From assembly GCA_002714465.1 (NCBI GenBank), contig PAXL01000036.1, positions 79,508-143,507 of the forward strand: a stretch of DNA of 64,000 bases, read 5' to 3'. A model generated the notes under the pieces. The model was not told the origin of the DNA. It did no database searches and was given only the letters and a program-made list of their open reading frames with translations. The translations under genes were made by a program, and so were the position numbers. Shown one piece after another: positions 45,343 through 54,733 of this stretch (positions are counted from its first letter, which is position 1; each line of letters starts with the position of its first letter). Origin of the DNA: Gemmatimonadota bacterium. GTDB taxonomy: Bacteria > Latescibacterota > UBA2968.

Positions 45343-46560
45343 ATGGCTACACTTGTCAGTCCGGATCTACCTGATGCCCGAGGCCGCTACGGCCCGTACG
45401 GTGGCCGGTATGTGCCGGAAACCCTAATGTCACTTCTTGACGACCTGGAGGCAGCATACCGGGTGGCCAAAGAGGACCCGGGTTTCCAGGCAGAACTCGA
45501 TCGCTACCTGAGAGAGTTCATCGGGCGTCCGACATCGCTGTATTTTGCCGATCGCCTTACGCGGCACCTGGGTGGCGCCAGAATCTACCTGAAGCGAGAA
45601 GATCTGGCGCACACGGGCGCCCACAAGATCAACAACTCAATGGGGCAGATCCTGCTTGCGAAACGGATGGGCAAGGAGCGGATCATTGCCGAAACCGGCG
45701 CAGGACAGCACGGTGTTGCGACGGCCACGGTCGCCGCGATGTTCGGGCTTGAGTGCGAGATCTACATGGGTACGGAAGACATGGTGCGTCAGGCGCTGAA
45801 CGTCTTTCGTATGCGCCTGCTGGGTGCGAAGGTGACGGGTGTCGATTCGGGAAGCCGGACGCTTAAGGATGCGATTAACGAAGCGATTAGGGATTGGGTC
45901 ACGAACGTCGACTCTACGTTCTACATATTTGGATCGGTTCTGGGACCACATCCGTACCCGATGATTGTGCGCGACTTCCAGCGTGTGATCGGTGTCGAAG
46001 CTAGAGAGCAGATTCTGGCCGCCGAGGGCAGGCTGCCTGATTGTCTGGTGGCGTGCGTTGGTGGCGGGAGCAACTCGATCGGGCTTTTCCATCGGTTTCT
46101 CGAAGACGAGGGTGTTCGGATGGTCGGTGTCGAGGCCGGAGGGCACGGCATCGAATCGGGCGAGCACGCGGCGCGGTTCCAAGGTGGGAAGCTTGGCGTG
46201 CTCCACGGTGCACAAATCTATCTCCTCCAGGACGACGACGGACAGATCGCGCTGACCCATTCGGTGTCCGCAGGCCTCGACTACTCGGGTGTTGGGCCGG
46301 AGCACTGCTACCTGCGAGATTACGACCGGGTCGAATACGCTTATGCGACGGATGAAGAGGCGCTTGAAGCGTTCCAACTTCTGAGCCAGCTTGAAGGGAT
46401 CATACCTGCGCTCGAGAGTTCGCACGCGATAGCTGAAGTCTGCAAGATGGCGCCGACCATGGATTCAGATCAGGTTGTCATTGTGAATCTCTCGGGAAGG
46501 GGAGACAAGGATGTGCAGCAGGCTGCAGTAATGATAGACGGTATAGACGAGGTAGGATGA
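45343..46560 (+). CDS. trpB: tryptophan synthase beta chain
   Basis: PLP enzyme that condenses indole with serine. 405 residues of the TrpB1 type: [16 protein letters not shown], the PLP lysine in [34 protein letters not shown], the phosphate-binding VGGGSNSIG, and LSGRGDKD. Four-base overlap with trpA. Confidence 0.97.
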   Translation: MATLVSPDLPDARGRYGPYGGRYVPETLMSLLDDLEAAYRVAKEDPGFQAELDRYLREFIGRPTSLYFADRLTRHLGGARIYLKREDLAHTGAHKINNSMGQILLAKRMGKERIIAETGAGQHGVATATVAAMFGLECEIYMGTEDMVRQALNVFRMRLLGAKVTGVDSGSRTLKDAINEAIRDWVTNVDSTFYIFGSVLGPHPYPMIVRDFQRVIGVEAREQILAAEGRLPDCLVACVGGGSNSIGLFHRFLEDEGVRMVGVEAGGHGIESGEHAARFQGGKLGVLHGAQIYLLQDDDGQIALTHSVSAGLDYSGVGPEHCYLRDYDRVEYAYATDEEALEAFQLLSQLEGIIPALESSHAIAEVCKMAPTMDSDQVVIVNLSGRGDKDVQQAAVMIDGIDEVG

Positions 46561-47360
46561 GCGCGATCGCTGAGAGATTTGCCTGTCTGAAAGAGCGTGG
46601 CGAGACAGCCTTCATCCCCTACGTTACCGCGGGGGATCCGGATCTGGAGACGACGAAGGCGATCGTGGTCGAGATGGCCCGTAGAGGTGCGGATGTGATC
46701 GAGCTGGGGATCCCGTTCTCTGACCCGCTTGCGGACGGGCCGACGATTCAGGCCTCATCGCAAAGGGCACTCGACAAGGGAGCTACGCTCGAAGGAATAT
46801 TCGGTTGTGCCGAGGACATTCGGAAAGAGACGGATGTTCCGATTATTATTTTTAGCTACTACAACCCCGTGCATCGGTATGGCCTCGAGGCCTTCGTGAA
46901 CCGGTGCGTGGATGTGGGTGTGGACGGAGCGCTGGTGACGGATCTGCCTCCTGAAGAGGCCGGTATATATGGGGAGCTAATGTCGGCAGCGGGTTTGGAC
47001 ACGGTATTCCTGCTCGCGCCTACGAGTCGGGACGAGCGAATCAAGCTCGTTGCGGATGCGACGACAGGATTCGTGTATTACGTGTCGAGAGCCGGGGTGA
47101 CCGGTGAGCAGACGTCGCTCTCTGATACGCTCGCTCCCATGGTAAAGAAGATCAAAGAGTTTACGAACAAGCCTGTAGCGGTTGGATTCGGTATCTCGGA
47201 CCCACAACAGGCGCAGGAGGTTGCGCGACACGCCGATGCGGTCGTCGTGGGCAGCGCGATCGTTCGTCGCATCGCAGAGAAAGGAGGCGATCCCGATCTG
47301 GCATCACAGATCGGGGACTTTGTTGCCGACCTGATGCGACCGTTGAAGACCTCAAGCTGA
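46557..47360 (+). CDS. trpA: tryptophan synthase alpha chain
   Basis: Cleaves indole-3-glycerol phosphate. 267-residue TIM barrel: [11 protein letters not shown], catalytic Glu in [20 protein letters not shown], catalytic Asp in [22 protein letters not shown] and VGFGISDP. Encoded after and coupled to trpB, with which it forms the channelled complex. Confidence 0.97.
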   Translation: MSAIAERFACLKERGETAFIPYVTAGDPDLETTKAIVVEMARRGADVIELGIPFSDPLADGPTIQASSQRALDKGATLEGIFGCAEDIRKETDVPIIIFSYYNPVHRYGLEAFVNRCVDVGVDGALVTDLPPEEAGIYGELMSAAGLDTVFLLAPTSRDERIKLVADATTGFVYYVSRAGVTGEQTSLSDTLAPMVKKIKEFTNKPVAVGFGISDPQQAQEVARHADAVVVGSAIVRRIAEKGGDPDLASQIGDFVADLMRPLKTSS

Positions 47361-47382
47361 CACAACCCGAGAGAGCCGTCGA

Positions 47383-47655
47383 ATGGATCTGGATGATTGG
47401 CGTGGCAAGATAGACGACCTCAACGCCAAACTCGTCGAACTGCTAAGCGAACGCGCGAGGTGCGCGATCGAGATCGGCCTGATCAAGCGCGATAAGGGTC
47501 TGCCGCTGTATGCACCTGAGCGAGAGGCTGTCGTGCTCACCCAGCTTAAGGTACTGAACAAAGGTCCCCTGAGCGATGAGGCGATTGAGCGGGTTTTTCG
47601 CCAGATCATCGATGAAGCCCTGAGACTCGAGCAGGAACACACGGACGAATCGTAG
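47383..47655 (+). CDS. aroQ: chorismate mutase, AroQ class
   Basis: Chorismate to prephenate, the branch to Phe and Tyr. 90-residue all-helical AroQ domain: WRGKIDDLNAKLVELLSERARCAIEIGLIK and YAPEREAVV carry the conserved Arg, Lys, Arg-Glu positions of the active site. Stand-alone, not fused. Directly ahead of DAHP synthase; together they may form a feedback-regulated complex as in some Gram-positives and actinobacteria. Confidence 0.9.
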   Translation: MDLDDWRGKIDDLNAKLVELLSERARCAIEIGLIKRDKGLPLYAPEREAVVLTQLKVLNKGPLSDEAIERVFRQIIDEALRLEQEHTDES

Positions 47656-47672
47656 CGTATCAAGAGGACAAA

Positions 47673-48701
47673 ATGGCATTCGAAATCTTGGGAGAGATTC
47701 CCCTCTCCGAGAACATCCGCGAGATGCACCCCGTCACGCCTGAGATGGTAGAAGTCAAGAAGCGTCGTGACCAGGAGATCAGGGACATCTTTCTGAAAAA
47801 GTCGGACAAGATGCTGCTCATCATCGGACCTTGCTCTGCGCACAATGAAGATGCCGTGTGCGAATATGCCGGGCGTCTCGCGAGGCTTCAGGACGAAGTA
47901 ACGGATAAGCTGGTCCTGGTTCCGCGTGTTTACACGAACAAACCGCGAACCACGGGAGAAGGCTACAAGGGCATGGCTCACCAGCCGGATCCCGAAAAGG
48001 ATCCCGACCTTGTGGAAGGTATGATCGCGATTCGGAAGATGCACATTCGGGCCTTCTGCGAGTCTGGGCTGACGGCAGCAGACGAGATGCTGTATCCCGG
48101 GAACTTTCCGTATCTCGAAGATGTGCTGAGCTACGTCGCCGTCGGAGCTCGATCGGTGGAGAACCAGCAGCACCGCCTGACGATCAGCGGGCTTGATGTT
48201 CCGTCAGGGATGAAGAATCCGACGGGCGGTGACATCAGCGTGATGCTTAACGCGATTCGCGCGGCTCAGATTCCCCACGAGTTCACATATAACCGGTGGA
48301 TTGCACGGACACCGGGGAATCCGCTGACACATGCGATCCTGAGAGGCTACTTGGATACCTCCGGGCGGAGCTTCCCAAACTACCACTATGAGGATCTGCA
48401 TTACATCGCCAAGCAGTATCTCGATCGGGGTCTTGAGAATCCTGCGATCATCGTCGACACGAACCACAACAACTCGGACAAACAATTCTCCGAGCAGCCC
48501 CGGATTGGTCTAGAGGTGATGCGGAGTCGTCAGAGTTCGGACCTGATTCGAGATACAGTCCGTGGTCTGATGGTCGAGAGCTACCTTGTTGAAGGATCCC
48601 AGAGCGTCGAGGACGGCGTGTTCGGGAAATCGATCACGGACCCCTGTTTGGGCTGGGTCGATTCAGAGCGATTCGTGAAGGATCTCGCAGAAAGGGCCTA
48701 G
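47673..48701 (+). CDS. aroF: DAHP synthase, class I (AroF/G/H type)
   Basis: Phosphoenolpyruvate plus erythrose-4-phosphate to DAHP, entry to the shikimate pathway. 342 residues of the alpha subclass: LLIIGPCSAHNEDAV, VPRVYTNKPRTTGEGYKG, ARSVENQQHR, GLDVPSGMKNPTGG and IVDTNHNNSDKQF hold the metal and PEP ligands. The symbol follows E. coli usage; which amino acid inhibits it cannot be told. Confidence 0.93.
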   Translation: MAFEILGEIPLSENIREMHPVTPEMVEVKKRRDQEIRDIFLKKSDKMLLIIGPCSAHNEDAVCEYAGRLARLQDEVTDKLVLVPRVYTNKPRTTGEGYKGMAHQPDPEKDPDLVEGMIAIRKMHIRAFCESGLTAADEMLYPGNFPYLEDVLSYVAVGARSVENQQHRLTISGLDVPSGMKNPTGGDISVMLNAIRAAQIPHEFTYNRWIARTPGNPLTHAILRGYLDTSGRSFPNYHYEDLHYIAKQYLDRGLENPAIIVDTNHNNSDKQFSEQPRIGLEVMRSRQSSDLIRDTVRGLMVESYLVEGSQSVEDGVFGKSITDPCLGWVDSERFVKDLAERA

Positions 48702-48719
48702 ACGAAGATCAGGTGATCC

Positions 48720-49829
48720 ATGAGCGATCCCGACTTTACAGACACAAGCGTTGCAATCGTAGGTGTGGGGCTCATCGGCGGATCGTTGAGCCTTGCGTTC
48801 AAACGCGCCGGTATTCGGACTCGCATCATTGGGATCAGCCGCCGAGAGACTCTCGATCGAGCCGTCGAACAGGGCGCGATCGACGAAGGTTTCGAGTATG
48901 ACGACATTGCTGAGGGTGTTGCAAAAGCCGATCTGACAATTCTCTGCACCCCGATCACGCGGATTCTCGAGATGATCCCGGCTTGTCTGGCTGCAGCAAA
49001 GTCGGGGAGCATCGTGACGGACGTGGGTAGTACAAAACGGGCTGTGGTCGAGGCGGCGAGCCGACAAGGCCGATCTGATGTATTCTTCATCGGAGGACAC
49101 CCGATGGCGGGTTCGGAATGGAAGGGCGTCGATGCAGCAGACCCGTTCCTGTTTCAGAACGCGATCTACGTGCTGACGCCGTCAAATGATGTCCCGTCCG
49201 AACGTCTCGGCTGGTTGGCCGGTCTGACGGAACAAATCGGGGCGCACGTTGTTCAGATGGACCCGGACACGCACGATCGAGTTGCGGCTGCAATTAGTCA
49301 TCTTCCGCAGATCATGGCGACGACGCTTGTCGGGATGGTCGGACGAATGAACCAAAAGGACGGACTCCCCCTGAAAATGGCCGCCGGTGGGTTCCGGGAT
49401 ATGACGAGGATTGCGTCGAGCCCGTATGAAATGTGGCGAGATATCTGTCGGACCAACGCAGATCCGATCCGTGAAGCGATGGAGACCTACATGGATGCAC
49501 TGTCAGAGCTGAAGGGGAGGATCGAAACCGATTCGCTGGAAGCAGACTTCGACTACGCGAATGAAGTCCGGGATCGCATTCCGAAAGACTCAAAGGGCTT
49601 TCTGACGCCGCTGTACGAGCTGCTTCTTGTGGTCGAAGACAAGCCGGGCGTGATCGCTGAAGTCGCTACGTCTCTTGCCAGTGCAGGCATCAATATCAAG
49701 GATATAGAGGTGCTGAAAGTTCGGGAGGGTGAGGGCGGGTCTCTTCGCCTAGGTTTCGGCACCGCGGAGGACAAGTGGATTGCAAGCCGGATCCTGAGCG
49801 CAAAGGGATACACAGTATTATCAAGGTAG
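48720..49829 (+). CDS. tyrA: prephenate dehydrogenase with C-terminal ACT domain
   Basis: NAD-dependent oxidation of prephenate toward tyrosine. 369 residues: dinucleotide motif GVGLIGGSLSLAFKRAG, DVGSTKRAVVE, the catalytic His in GGHPMAGSEWKG and a second His in ISHLPQIMA. Residues from about 300 (YELLLVVEDKPGVIAEVATSLASAGINIKDIEV) are an ACT domain for feedback by tyrosine. Confidence 0.93.
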   Translation: MSDPDFTDTSVAIVGVGLIGGSLSLAFKRAGIRTRIIGISRRETLDRAVEQGAIDEGFEYDDIAEGVAKADLTILCTPITRILEMIPACLAAAKSGSIVTDVGSTKRAVVEAASRQGRSDVFFIGGHPMAGSEWKGVDAADPFLFQNAIYVLTPSNDVPSERLGWLAGLTEQIGAHVVQMDPDTHDRVAAAISHLPQIMATTLVGMVGRMNQKDGLPLKMAAGGFRDMTRIASSPYEMWRDICRTNADPIREAMETYMDALSELKGRIETDSLEADFDYANEVRDRIPKDSKGFLTPLYELLLVVEDKPGVIAEVATSLASAGINIKDIEVLKVREGEGGSLRLGFGTAEDKWIASRILSAKGYTVLSR

Positions 49830-49837
49830 CTAAAGGA

Positions 49838-51154
49838 ATGTCGGAAGTCGCAGAATCTGAGGAACAGGAGGTCGAGCCGATCCAGAGTGTCCGAAAGCTG
49901 GAGGGTTCGGTCGATGTGCCGGGGAGCGAGGCCGTCTCTATTCAGGCCCTGAGCTTCGCCGCCCGTGTCGATGGCGAGACCACGCTTACGCGATGTGCGA
50001 TGACTCCGGTTGTACGCACACACATCGGACTTCTCGAGCGGTTCGGTGTCAAAGTGAACTTGAACGGCGAAAGCGCAACGGTCTTTGCCGGAGAAGTAAC
50101 AACGCCCGAGGGCGAGATCGCGGCGTCCTCGATCGAGTCTTATGGCGCTCTGTCAGGGCTTTCGGTCGGCCGATCTGTCGTTCTGACCGGGTCCCACGAT
50201 TACAAGGCAGATGCCGGGCGCATACTTGACGCGCTTAACGGCTTCGATGCAGTGGTGAGGCATGGTGAGGACAGCCCATTTCCCGCCGATCTTGGCAAGG
50301 TTCTGCCAAAGCCGGGCACGTATCAGCTCGGCCAACCAGACTCGAACGTGAAGACGGCCCTGTTCTTGAGTGTGATCGATCAGGAGGGGTGTTATGTGCT
50401 TCAGCAGGGCCTAGCTGGGGAAGATGATCTTGAGGTCCTGTTCCGGCACGCCGGCGGACGGCTCGAGAAGGGACGAATCGAGGAGGCGGACGGATATCAG
50501 ATCACGTTCGAGGGTCCGCAGTCGCTTTCGGGAGCCAAGCACGAGCTGCCCGGGGGCGCGACCGGCACGTTATTCATTCTGGCGGCAGCCGCGATTCGGC
50601 CGAAGTCGGAGATCGAGATTTACCACGCAGGCAGTGACTGGCGGACTCGGCGATTGATCGATCTTCTACGACGTCTCGATCTGAAGATCCAGATCGAAAA
50701 GACGCGGACCACATCTGGTTTCAGCACACGTTCGCTAAAAGTTCGGTCAGGCGAGCTGCGGAGGATCAAGGTGGCCGACGAGTATTCGGCACTTTTTCTG
50801 GATGAAGTCCCGACGTTCGCCGTAATTGGGGCCTGCGCTGTCGGAGAAACGGTCATTCGAGACGTGGCGTCGCTTCGGCAGGGCGATGTGGACGCGATCG
50901 GGTTGACAGTAGAAGGGCTGCGAGCTTTCGGAGTGCGCGTCGGCGAGATGCCTGACGGGATGGTGATCCAGGGAGTAAACGCTCTCCAAGGCGCCACGGT
51001 CGATGCCGGGAACGACCCTCGAGTCGGTATGGCCTTCACCATCGCCGGCATGGCTGCGGAAGGTGAAACAAAAGTCCTGAATCCGGGTCCGATTGAAGAG
51101 ACGTACCCTGGTGTTCTTTTGAGGATTCAGTCTGTTTCCGTAATTGGGAGATAG
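49838..51154 (+). CDS. EPSP-synthase homologue lacking most catalytic residues
   Basis: 438 residues that follow the EPSP synthase (AroA) fold along the whole length, placed where aroA would be expected. Yet the active site is altered. Measured against E. coli AroA, Lys22, Ser23 and Arg27 (PGSKSVSNR) become Glu31, Ala32 and Gln36 (PGSEAVSIQ); the NAGTAMR loop with Arg100 is gone; Arg124 is lost; Lys340-Glu341-Arg344 become Gly349-Asp350-Ala353. The residue matching catalytic Asp313 (Asp322, LDEVP) and Arg386 (Arg395, DPRVGMAF) remain. ATG 49838 chosen; an upstream GTG at 49775 lies inside tyrA. A true aroA is not in the window, so this may be a divergent enzyme or a structural/regulatory paralogue. 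Confidence 0.8.
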   Translation: MSEVAESEEQEVEPIQSVRKLEGSVDVPGSEAVSIQALSFAARVDGETTLTRCAMTPVVRTHIGLLERFGVKVNLNGESATVFAGEVTTPEGEIAASSIESYGALSGLSVGRSVVLTGSHDYKADAGRILDALNGFDAVVRHGEDSPFPADLGKVLPKPGTYQLGQPDSNVKTALFLSVIDQEGCYVLQQGLAGEDDLEVLFRHAGGRLEKGRIEEADGYQITFEGPQSLSGAKHELPGGATGTLFILAAAAIRPKSEIEIYHAGSDWRTRRLIDLLRRLDLKIQIEKTRTTSGFSTRSLKVRSGELRRIKVADEYSALFLDEVPTFAVIGACAVGETVIRDVASLRQGDVDAIGLTVEGLRAFGVRVGEMPDGMVIQGVNALQGATVDAGNDPRVGMAFTIAGMAAEGETKVLNPGPIEETYPGVLLRIQSVSVIGR

Positions 51155-51156
51155 CG

Positions 51157-51297
51157 ATGAGAGTCTTGTTTAAGCTGACGTTGTTGCTGATGTTCGGAAT
51201 CCTAGGTGGTGTCGCCTTTATTCGGTATGCCTACGGCTGTTCTTGGCGCGAGAGCTTCGATATTGCCGATCAGTTTCTGGAAGACGTTCTGGGCTAA
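51157..51297 (+). CDS. 46-residue single-span membrane protein
   Basis: Short ORF between the aroA-like gene and aroE: MRVLFKLTLLLMFGILGGVAFI-type N-terminal membrane helix (about 4-23), then a polar tail with one Cys (YGCSWRESFDIADQFLEDVLG). GGGAG seven bases before the ATG is a good ribosome-binding site and the gene starts two bases after the previous stop, which supports real translation. Not recognised. Such small proteins are missed by length cut-offs. Confidence 0.6.
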   Translation: MRVLFKLTLLLMFGILGGVAFIRYAYGCSWRESFDIADQFLEDVLG

Positions 51298-51351
51298 AGA
51301 CGACCGGAGCGAAAAACGCAGACACCGACAGATCTAACGTAGGATGATTCT

Positions 51352-52215
51352 TTGAAAATCAAGGCGACCAGCCAGGTGTTGGGGGTGATCGGGGATCCGA
51401 TTGCCCATTCCTTTTCACCGGATATGCACAACGCCGCGATCGATGCTCTGGGCATCGATTTTTGTTATGTGGCCTTCCGTGTTAAGTCTGAAGGTGTTGG
51501 GGCGGTTGTTAAGGGTCTCCGCGAGTTCGGTATCCTTGGGCTGAATGTGACGATCCCGCACAAGCTGGCCGTTATGGAGCACGTCGATCAGATCTCTGAA
51601 GAGGCACTGGCAGTCGGGGCGGTCAACACGATCCACAACGAAGACGGGAACCTGACGGGTCACAATACCGATGTGTATGGTGTGACGACTGCGATCGAGC
51701 GGGTCGCAGGTTTGACCACTTTTCCAGAGACGTGCGTGGTTCTTGGAGCAGGGGGTGCGTCACGAGCGGTGACATATGCGCTCGGCCGACGGGATGAGGT
51801 GAGGAAGGTGATGATTCTGAATCGTACCTTCTCTCGAGCGGAAGCACTTGCTGTCGACATGGAGAAGATTACGGGGAAGTCGATCGTTCCGGCGGCACTC
51901 GATCAGGCATCGGAGAGGGCGGCTTTCGGGGATGCGGGGCTGGTAGTCAACACGACCTCTGTCGGAATGCACCCAAACACCGAGCACAGTCCGATAATCG
52001 ATACGGACTCGATCAGGCCTGACCTCGTCCTCTATGACACCGTGTTCAACCCGATCGAGACTGCGATTATGCAGCAGTTCAAGGAGAAGGGTGCGCCAGC
52101 TTACGGAGGTCTGGATATGCTGGTTTTCCAAGGCGCGAGGTCGTTCGAAATCTGGACCGGAACGGAACCGCCCACGGATTTGATGAAGCAGGCTGTAGTC
52201 GGACGGTTCAGCTAG
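51352..52215 (+). CDS. aroE: shikimate dehydrogenase
   Basis: NADPH-dependent reduction of dehydroshikimate. 287 residues: GDPIAHSFSPDMHNAAI binds shikimate, catalytic Lys in NVTIPHKLAVMEHVD, Asp in GHNTDVYG, cofactor loop LGAGGASRAV and the NRT motif, NTTSVGMHP. Starts with TTG; AGGAT lies upstream. Confidence 0.95.
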   Translation: MKIKATSQVLGVIGDPIAHSFSPDMHNAAIDALGIDFCYVAFRVKSEGVGAVVKGLREFGILGLNVTIPHKLAVMEHVDQISEEALAVGAVNTIHNEDGNLTGHNTDVYGVTTAIERVAGLTTFPETCVVLGAGGASRAVTYALGRRDEVRKVMILNRTFSRAEALAVDMEKITGKSIVPAALDQASERAAFGDAGLVVNTTSVGMHPNTEHSPIIDTDSIRPDLVLYDTVFNPIETAIMQQFKEKGAPAYGGLDMLVFQGARSFEIWTGTEPPTDLMKQAVVGRFS

Positions 52216-52225
52216 GGCCGATCAG

Positions 52226-52963
52226 ATGGCGGCGAGTGTCAGAGATATGGAAGAGGGTGTCTTCACGGATCTCGGCAAGAAGCGCAAGTTTGTTCGCGGG
52301 ATGTTCGATGGGATCGCGGGCACTTACGATCTGCTGAACCATCTGTTGAGTGCTGGTATTGATGTTGTCTGGAGAAAGCGGACGGTCGATCAGCTTGATC
52401 CCCAGCCGGGATGGCGAGTCCTCGATCTGGCGACGGGTACGGGAGATCTCGGGTTTGAGGTTACGAGTCGAGGCGACATCGACGTGACGGGTGCCGATGT
52501 CTCTGTCGGGATGCTGCGATACGGATGTGCAAAGGAACGATCGAAGCAGTCGGGGTTGAGATTCCTCGCCGGGGACGCGGAAGGTCTCCCGTTCCCGGAT
52601 GCCGCCTTCAACGGGGTGACGATCGGTTTCGGAATCCGAAACGTCGCCGAGCTTCGACGAGGTCTTGCCGAGATCTATCGTGTTCTGAAGCCCGAGGGCC
52701 GGTTTGCGGTCTTGGAGTTCTCAAAACCAACGGCCCCTATTCTTCGTGGGATCTACTTCCTCTATTTCAAATATATTCTGCCTTCGATTGGGAAGCTGGT
52801 CTCACGAGATCCGAAGGCGTATACGTATCTGTATGAGTCGGTGATGCTGTTCCCTGATGGAGAGGCATTCTGCGGACACCTGCGCGAAGCCGGTTTCGGT
52901 TTGGTTACCCAGACGCGACTGACTTTTGGCATCGTATCGATCTATTTTGCTCAGAAAAGCTGA
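52226..52963 (+). CDS. ubiE: demethylmenaquinone methyltransferase / ubiquinone methyltransferase
   Basis: SAM-dependent C-methylation of the quinone ring. 245 residues: FDGIAGTYDLLNHLLSAGID, VLDLATGTGDLGFEV as SAM motif I, and VTIGFGIRNVAELRRGLAEIYRVLKPEGRFAVLEFSKP, the UbiE/MenG signature. Menaquinone is made from chorismate, so the gene's place in a chorismate operon makes sense (menG in menaquinone users). Confidence 0.92.
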   Translation: MAASVRDMEEGVFTDLGKKRKFVRGMFDGIAGTYDLLNHLLSAGIDVVWRKRTVDQLDPQPGWRVLDLATGTGDLGFEVTSRGDIDVTGADVSVGMLRYGCAKERSKQSGLRFLAGDAEGLPFPDAAFNGVTIGFGIRNVAELRRGLAEIYRVLKPEGRFAVLEFSKPTAPILRGIYFLYFKYILPSIGKLVSRDPKAYTYLYESVMLFPDGEAFCGHLREAGFGLVTQTRLTFGIVSIYFAQKS

Positions 52964-52973
52964 GGAATTTGTT

Positions 52974-54674
52974 GTGTCGAATCTGTTTGTCGAAGCGATA
53001 AGCGAGCAGGTCTCCCAAGCAACGGGACTGGAAGCTTCGGTTGTAAGAGATCTGTTGGAGACCCCACCGAACCCGGAAATGGGGGACTACGCCCTGCCGT
53101 GCTTCACGTTGGCAAAGACGATGCACAAGGCGCCTAACCTAATCGCAGAGGAGTTGAGCGGGCAGGTCGAGACAGGAGAGACGATAACCGAGATACGTCC
53201 TACTGGGCCATATCTGAACTTCTTCGTGTCCAAGACCGACCTCGTATCGGGGACGATGGAGAAGGTTCTAACTCAAGGGGATGACTACGGGCGGTCCAAT
53301 GTGGGAGCGAAAAAAACTGTGGTCATCGACTTCTCGTCGCCGAACATTGCTAAACCGTTCACCATCGGACATCTCCGCACAACTGCGATCGGAAATGCCC
53401 TGGTTCGGATCTACGAGGCTCTTGGATGGAAGGCCGTGGCGATCAATTACCTGGGAGACTGGGGTGCCCCGCACGGGATGAATATCGCGTCCTACAAGGC
53501 GTGGGGTGAGAAGGAAAAGGTTCGCAAGAACCTGCCCTATGAACTGTTCAATCTGTATGTGAAGTTCAATGCTGAAGTGGAGAACGATCCGTCCCTCAAG
53601 GAATCCGCTCAAGAGTGGACACGGAAACTGGAATCAGGGGACGAGGCCGCACTCACACTGTGGGAGTGGTTCCGGGAAGAGACGATCGAGGACTTCAAGC
53701 GCGTGTATCGTCGGATGGGGATCAATTTCACTGAATTTAGCGGGGAAAGTCTGTATCATCAATCCTCCAGCGAACTGCTCGAGAGATTGAAGACCGATGG
53801 ACTCGCCACCGAGAGCGAGGGCGCCCTCGTCGTGAAGTATGAGGATGATCTGACGCCCGCAGTACTCCAGACGAGTCACGGTACGATCGTCTACTTGCCT
53901 CGTGATCTGTGTGCGGCGACGGACAGGAAAGCTCGATACGACTTCGACAAGATGATATACGTCGTCGGTGCGGAACAGACCCTGCACTTCCAGCAGCTGT
54001 TCCGGACGCTCAAACTAATGGGCAACGACTGGGCAGACACGTGTTCACACGTGTCCTTCGGCCTGATCAACTTCAAGGGCATGAAGATGTCTACCCGGAA
54101 AGGAAACGTGATCTTCCTCGAGGAGGTCCTGGATCGGGCCGTCGAGATGACTCGTGAGATCATTGAGGAGAAGAACCCGGATCTTGTGAACAAGGAACAG
54201 GTCGCCGAAGATGTGGGGATCGGCGCGATCATCTACGCAGACCTAGATTCGAGAAGAATACGTGATGTCGTTTTCGACTGGGAAGAAATTCTAAACTTCA
54301 GCGGTGAGACAGGGCCGTATATCCAGTACACTCACGCACGATACTGCAGTGTCCTCAGGAAATACGGGCAGCAAATCCCACCGGCGGATGTGGACCTGAC
54401 GCTCCTTTCGGAGCCGGAAGCGCTGGCTGTTGTTAAGTGTATCGAGGACTTCCCCGCGCGGATAGAACAGGCGGCCGAGAACGATGAGCCATCGACGATT
54501 TCGACGTATCTGATTGAGCTTTGTACGGTGGCCAACCGCTTCTACAATGCCCACCGAGTGGTTTCGGAAGATGAGGCGATCACGCGGACACGTGTTACGC
54601 TGGTGTATGCGATCAAGGTGGTGCTGAAGAACGGGTTGGGGCTGCTCGGGATGAAGGCGCCGGAAAAGATGTGA
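52974..54674 (+). CDS. argS: arginyl-tRNA synthetase
   Basis: Charges tRNA-Arg. 566 residues: N-terminal additional domain, SSPNIAKPFTIGHLRTTAIGNAL with the HIGH-equivalent GHLR, GDWGAPHGMNI, FKGMKMSTRKGNVIFLEEVL with the KMSKS-equivalent, and the C-terminal anticodon domain with YTHARYCSVLRK. GTG 52974 chosen because GAGG lies eight bases upstream and it leaves ten bases after ubiE; the frame is open further up inside ubiE. Confidence 0.94.
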   Translation: MSNLFVEAISEQVSQATGLEASVVRDLLETPPNPEMGDYALPCFTLAKTMHKAPNLIAEELSGQVETGETITEIRPTGPYLNFFVSKTDLVSGTMEKVLTQGDDYGRSNVGAKKTVVIDFSSPNIAKPFTIGHLRTTAIGNALVRIYEALGWKAVAINYLGDWGAPHGMNIASYKAWGEKEKVRKNLPYELFNLYVKFNAEVENDPSLKESAQEWTRKLESGDEAALTLWEWFREETIEDFKRVYRRMGINFTEFSGESLYHQSSSELLERLKTDGLATESEGALVVKYEDDLTPAVLQTSHGTIVYLPRDLCAATDRKARYDFDKMIYVVGAEQTLHFQQLFRTLKLMGNDWADTCSHVSFGLINFKGMKMSTRKGNVIFLEEVLDRAVEMTREIIEEKNPDLVNKEQVAEDVGIGAIIYADLDSRRIRDVVFDWEEILNFSGETGPYIQYTHARYCSVLRKYGQQIPPADVDLTLLSEPEALAVVKCIEDFPARIEQAAENDEPSTISTYLIELCTVANRFYNAHRVVSEDEAITRTRVTLVYAIKVVLKNGLGLLGMKAPEKM

Positions 54675-54733
54675 GCCAAGAAGGGTCAAATGCCAAGCGT
54701 CAAAGGTCAAAAGATAGGGGCGCAGGGGCGAGA

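Noticed and set aside
49775..49837. GTG start for the aroA-like gene with a good GGAGG upstream
   Set aside because: The extra 21 residues lie wholly in the tyrA coding sequence and match nothing in the family; the ATG at 49838 gives a normal length. Not fully excluded.
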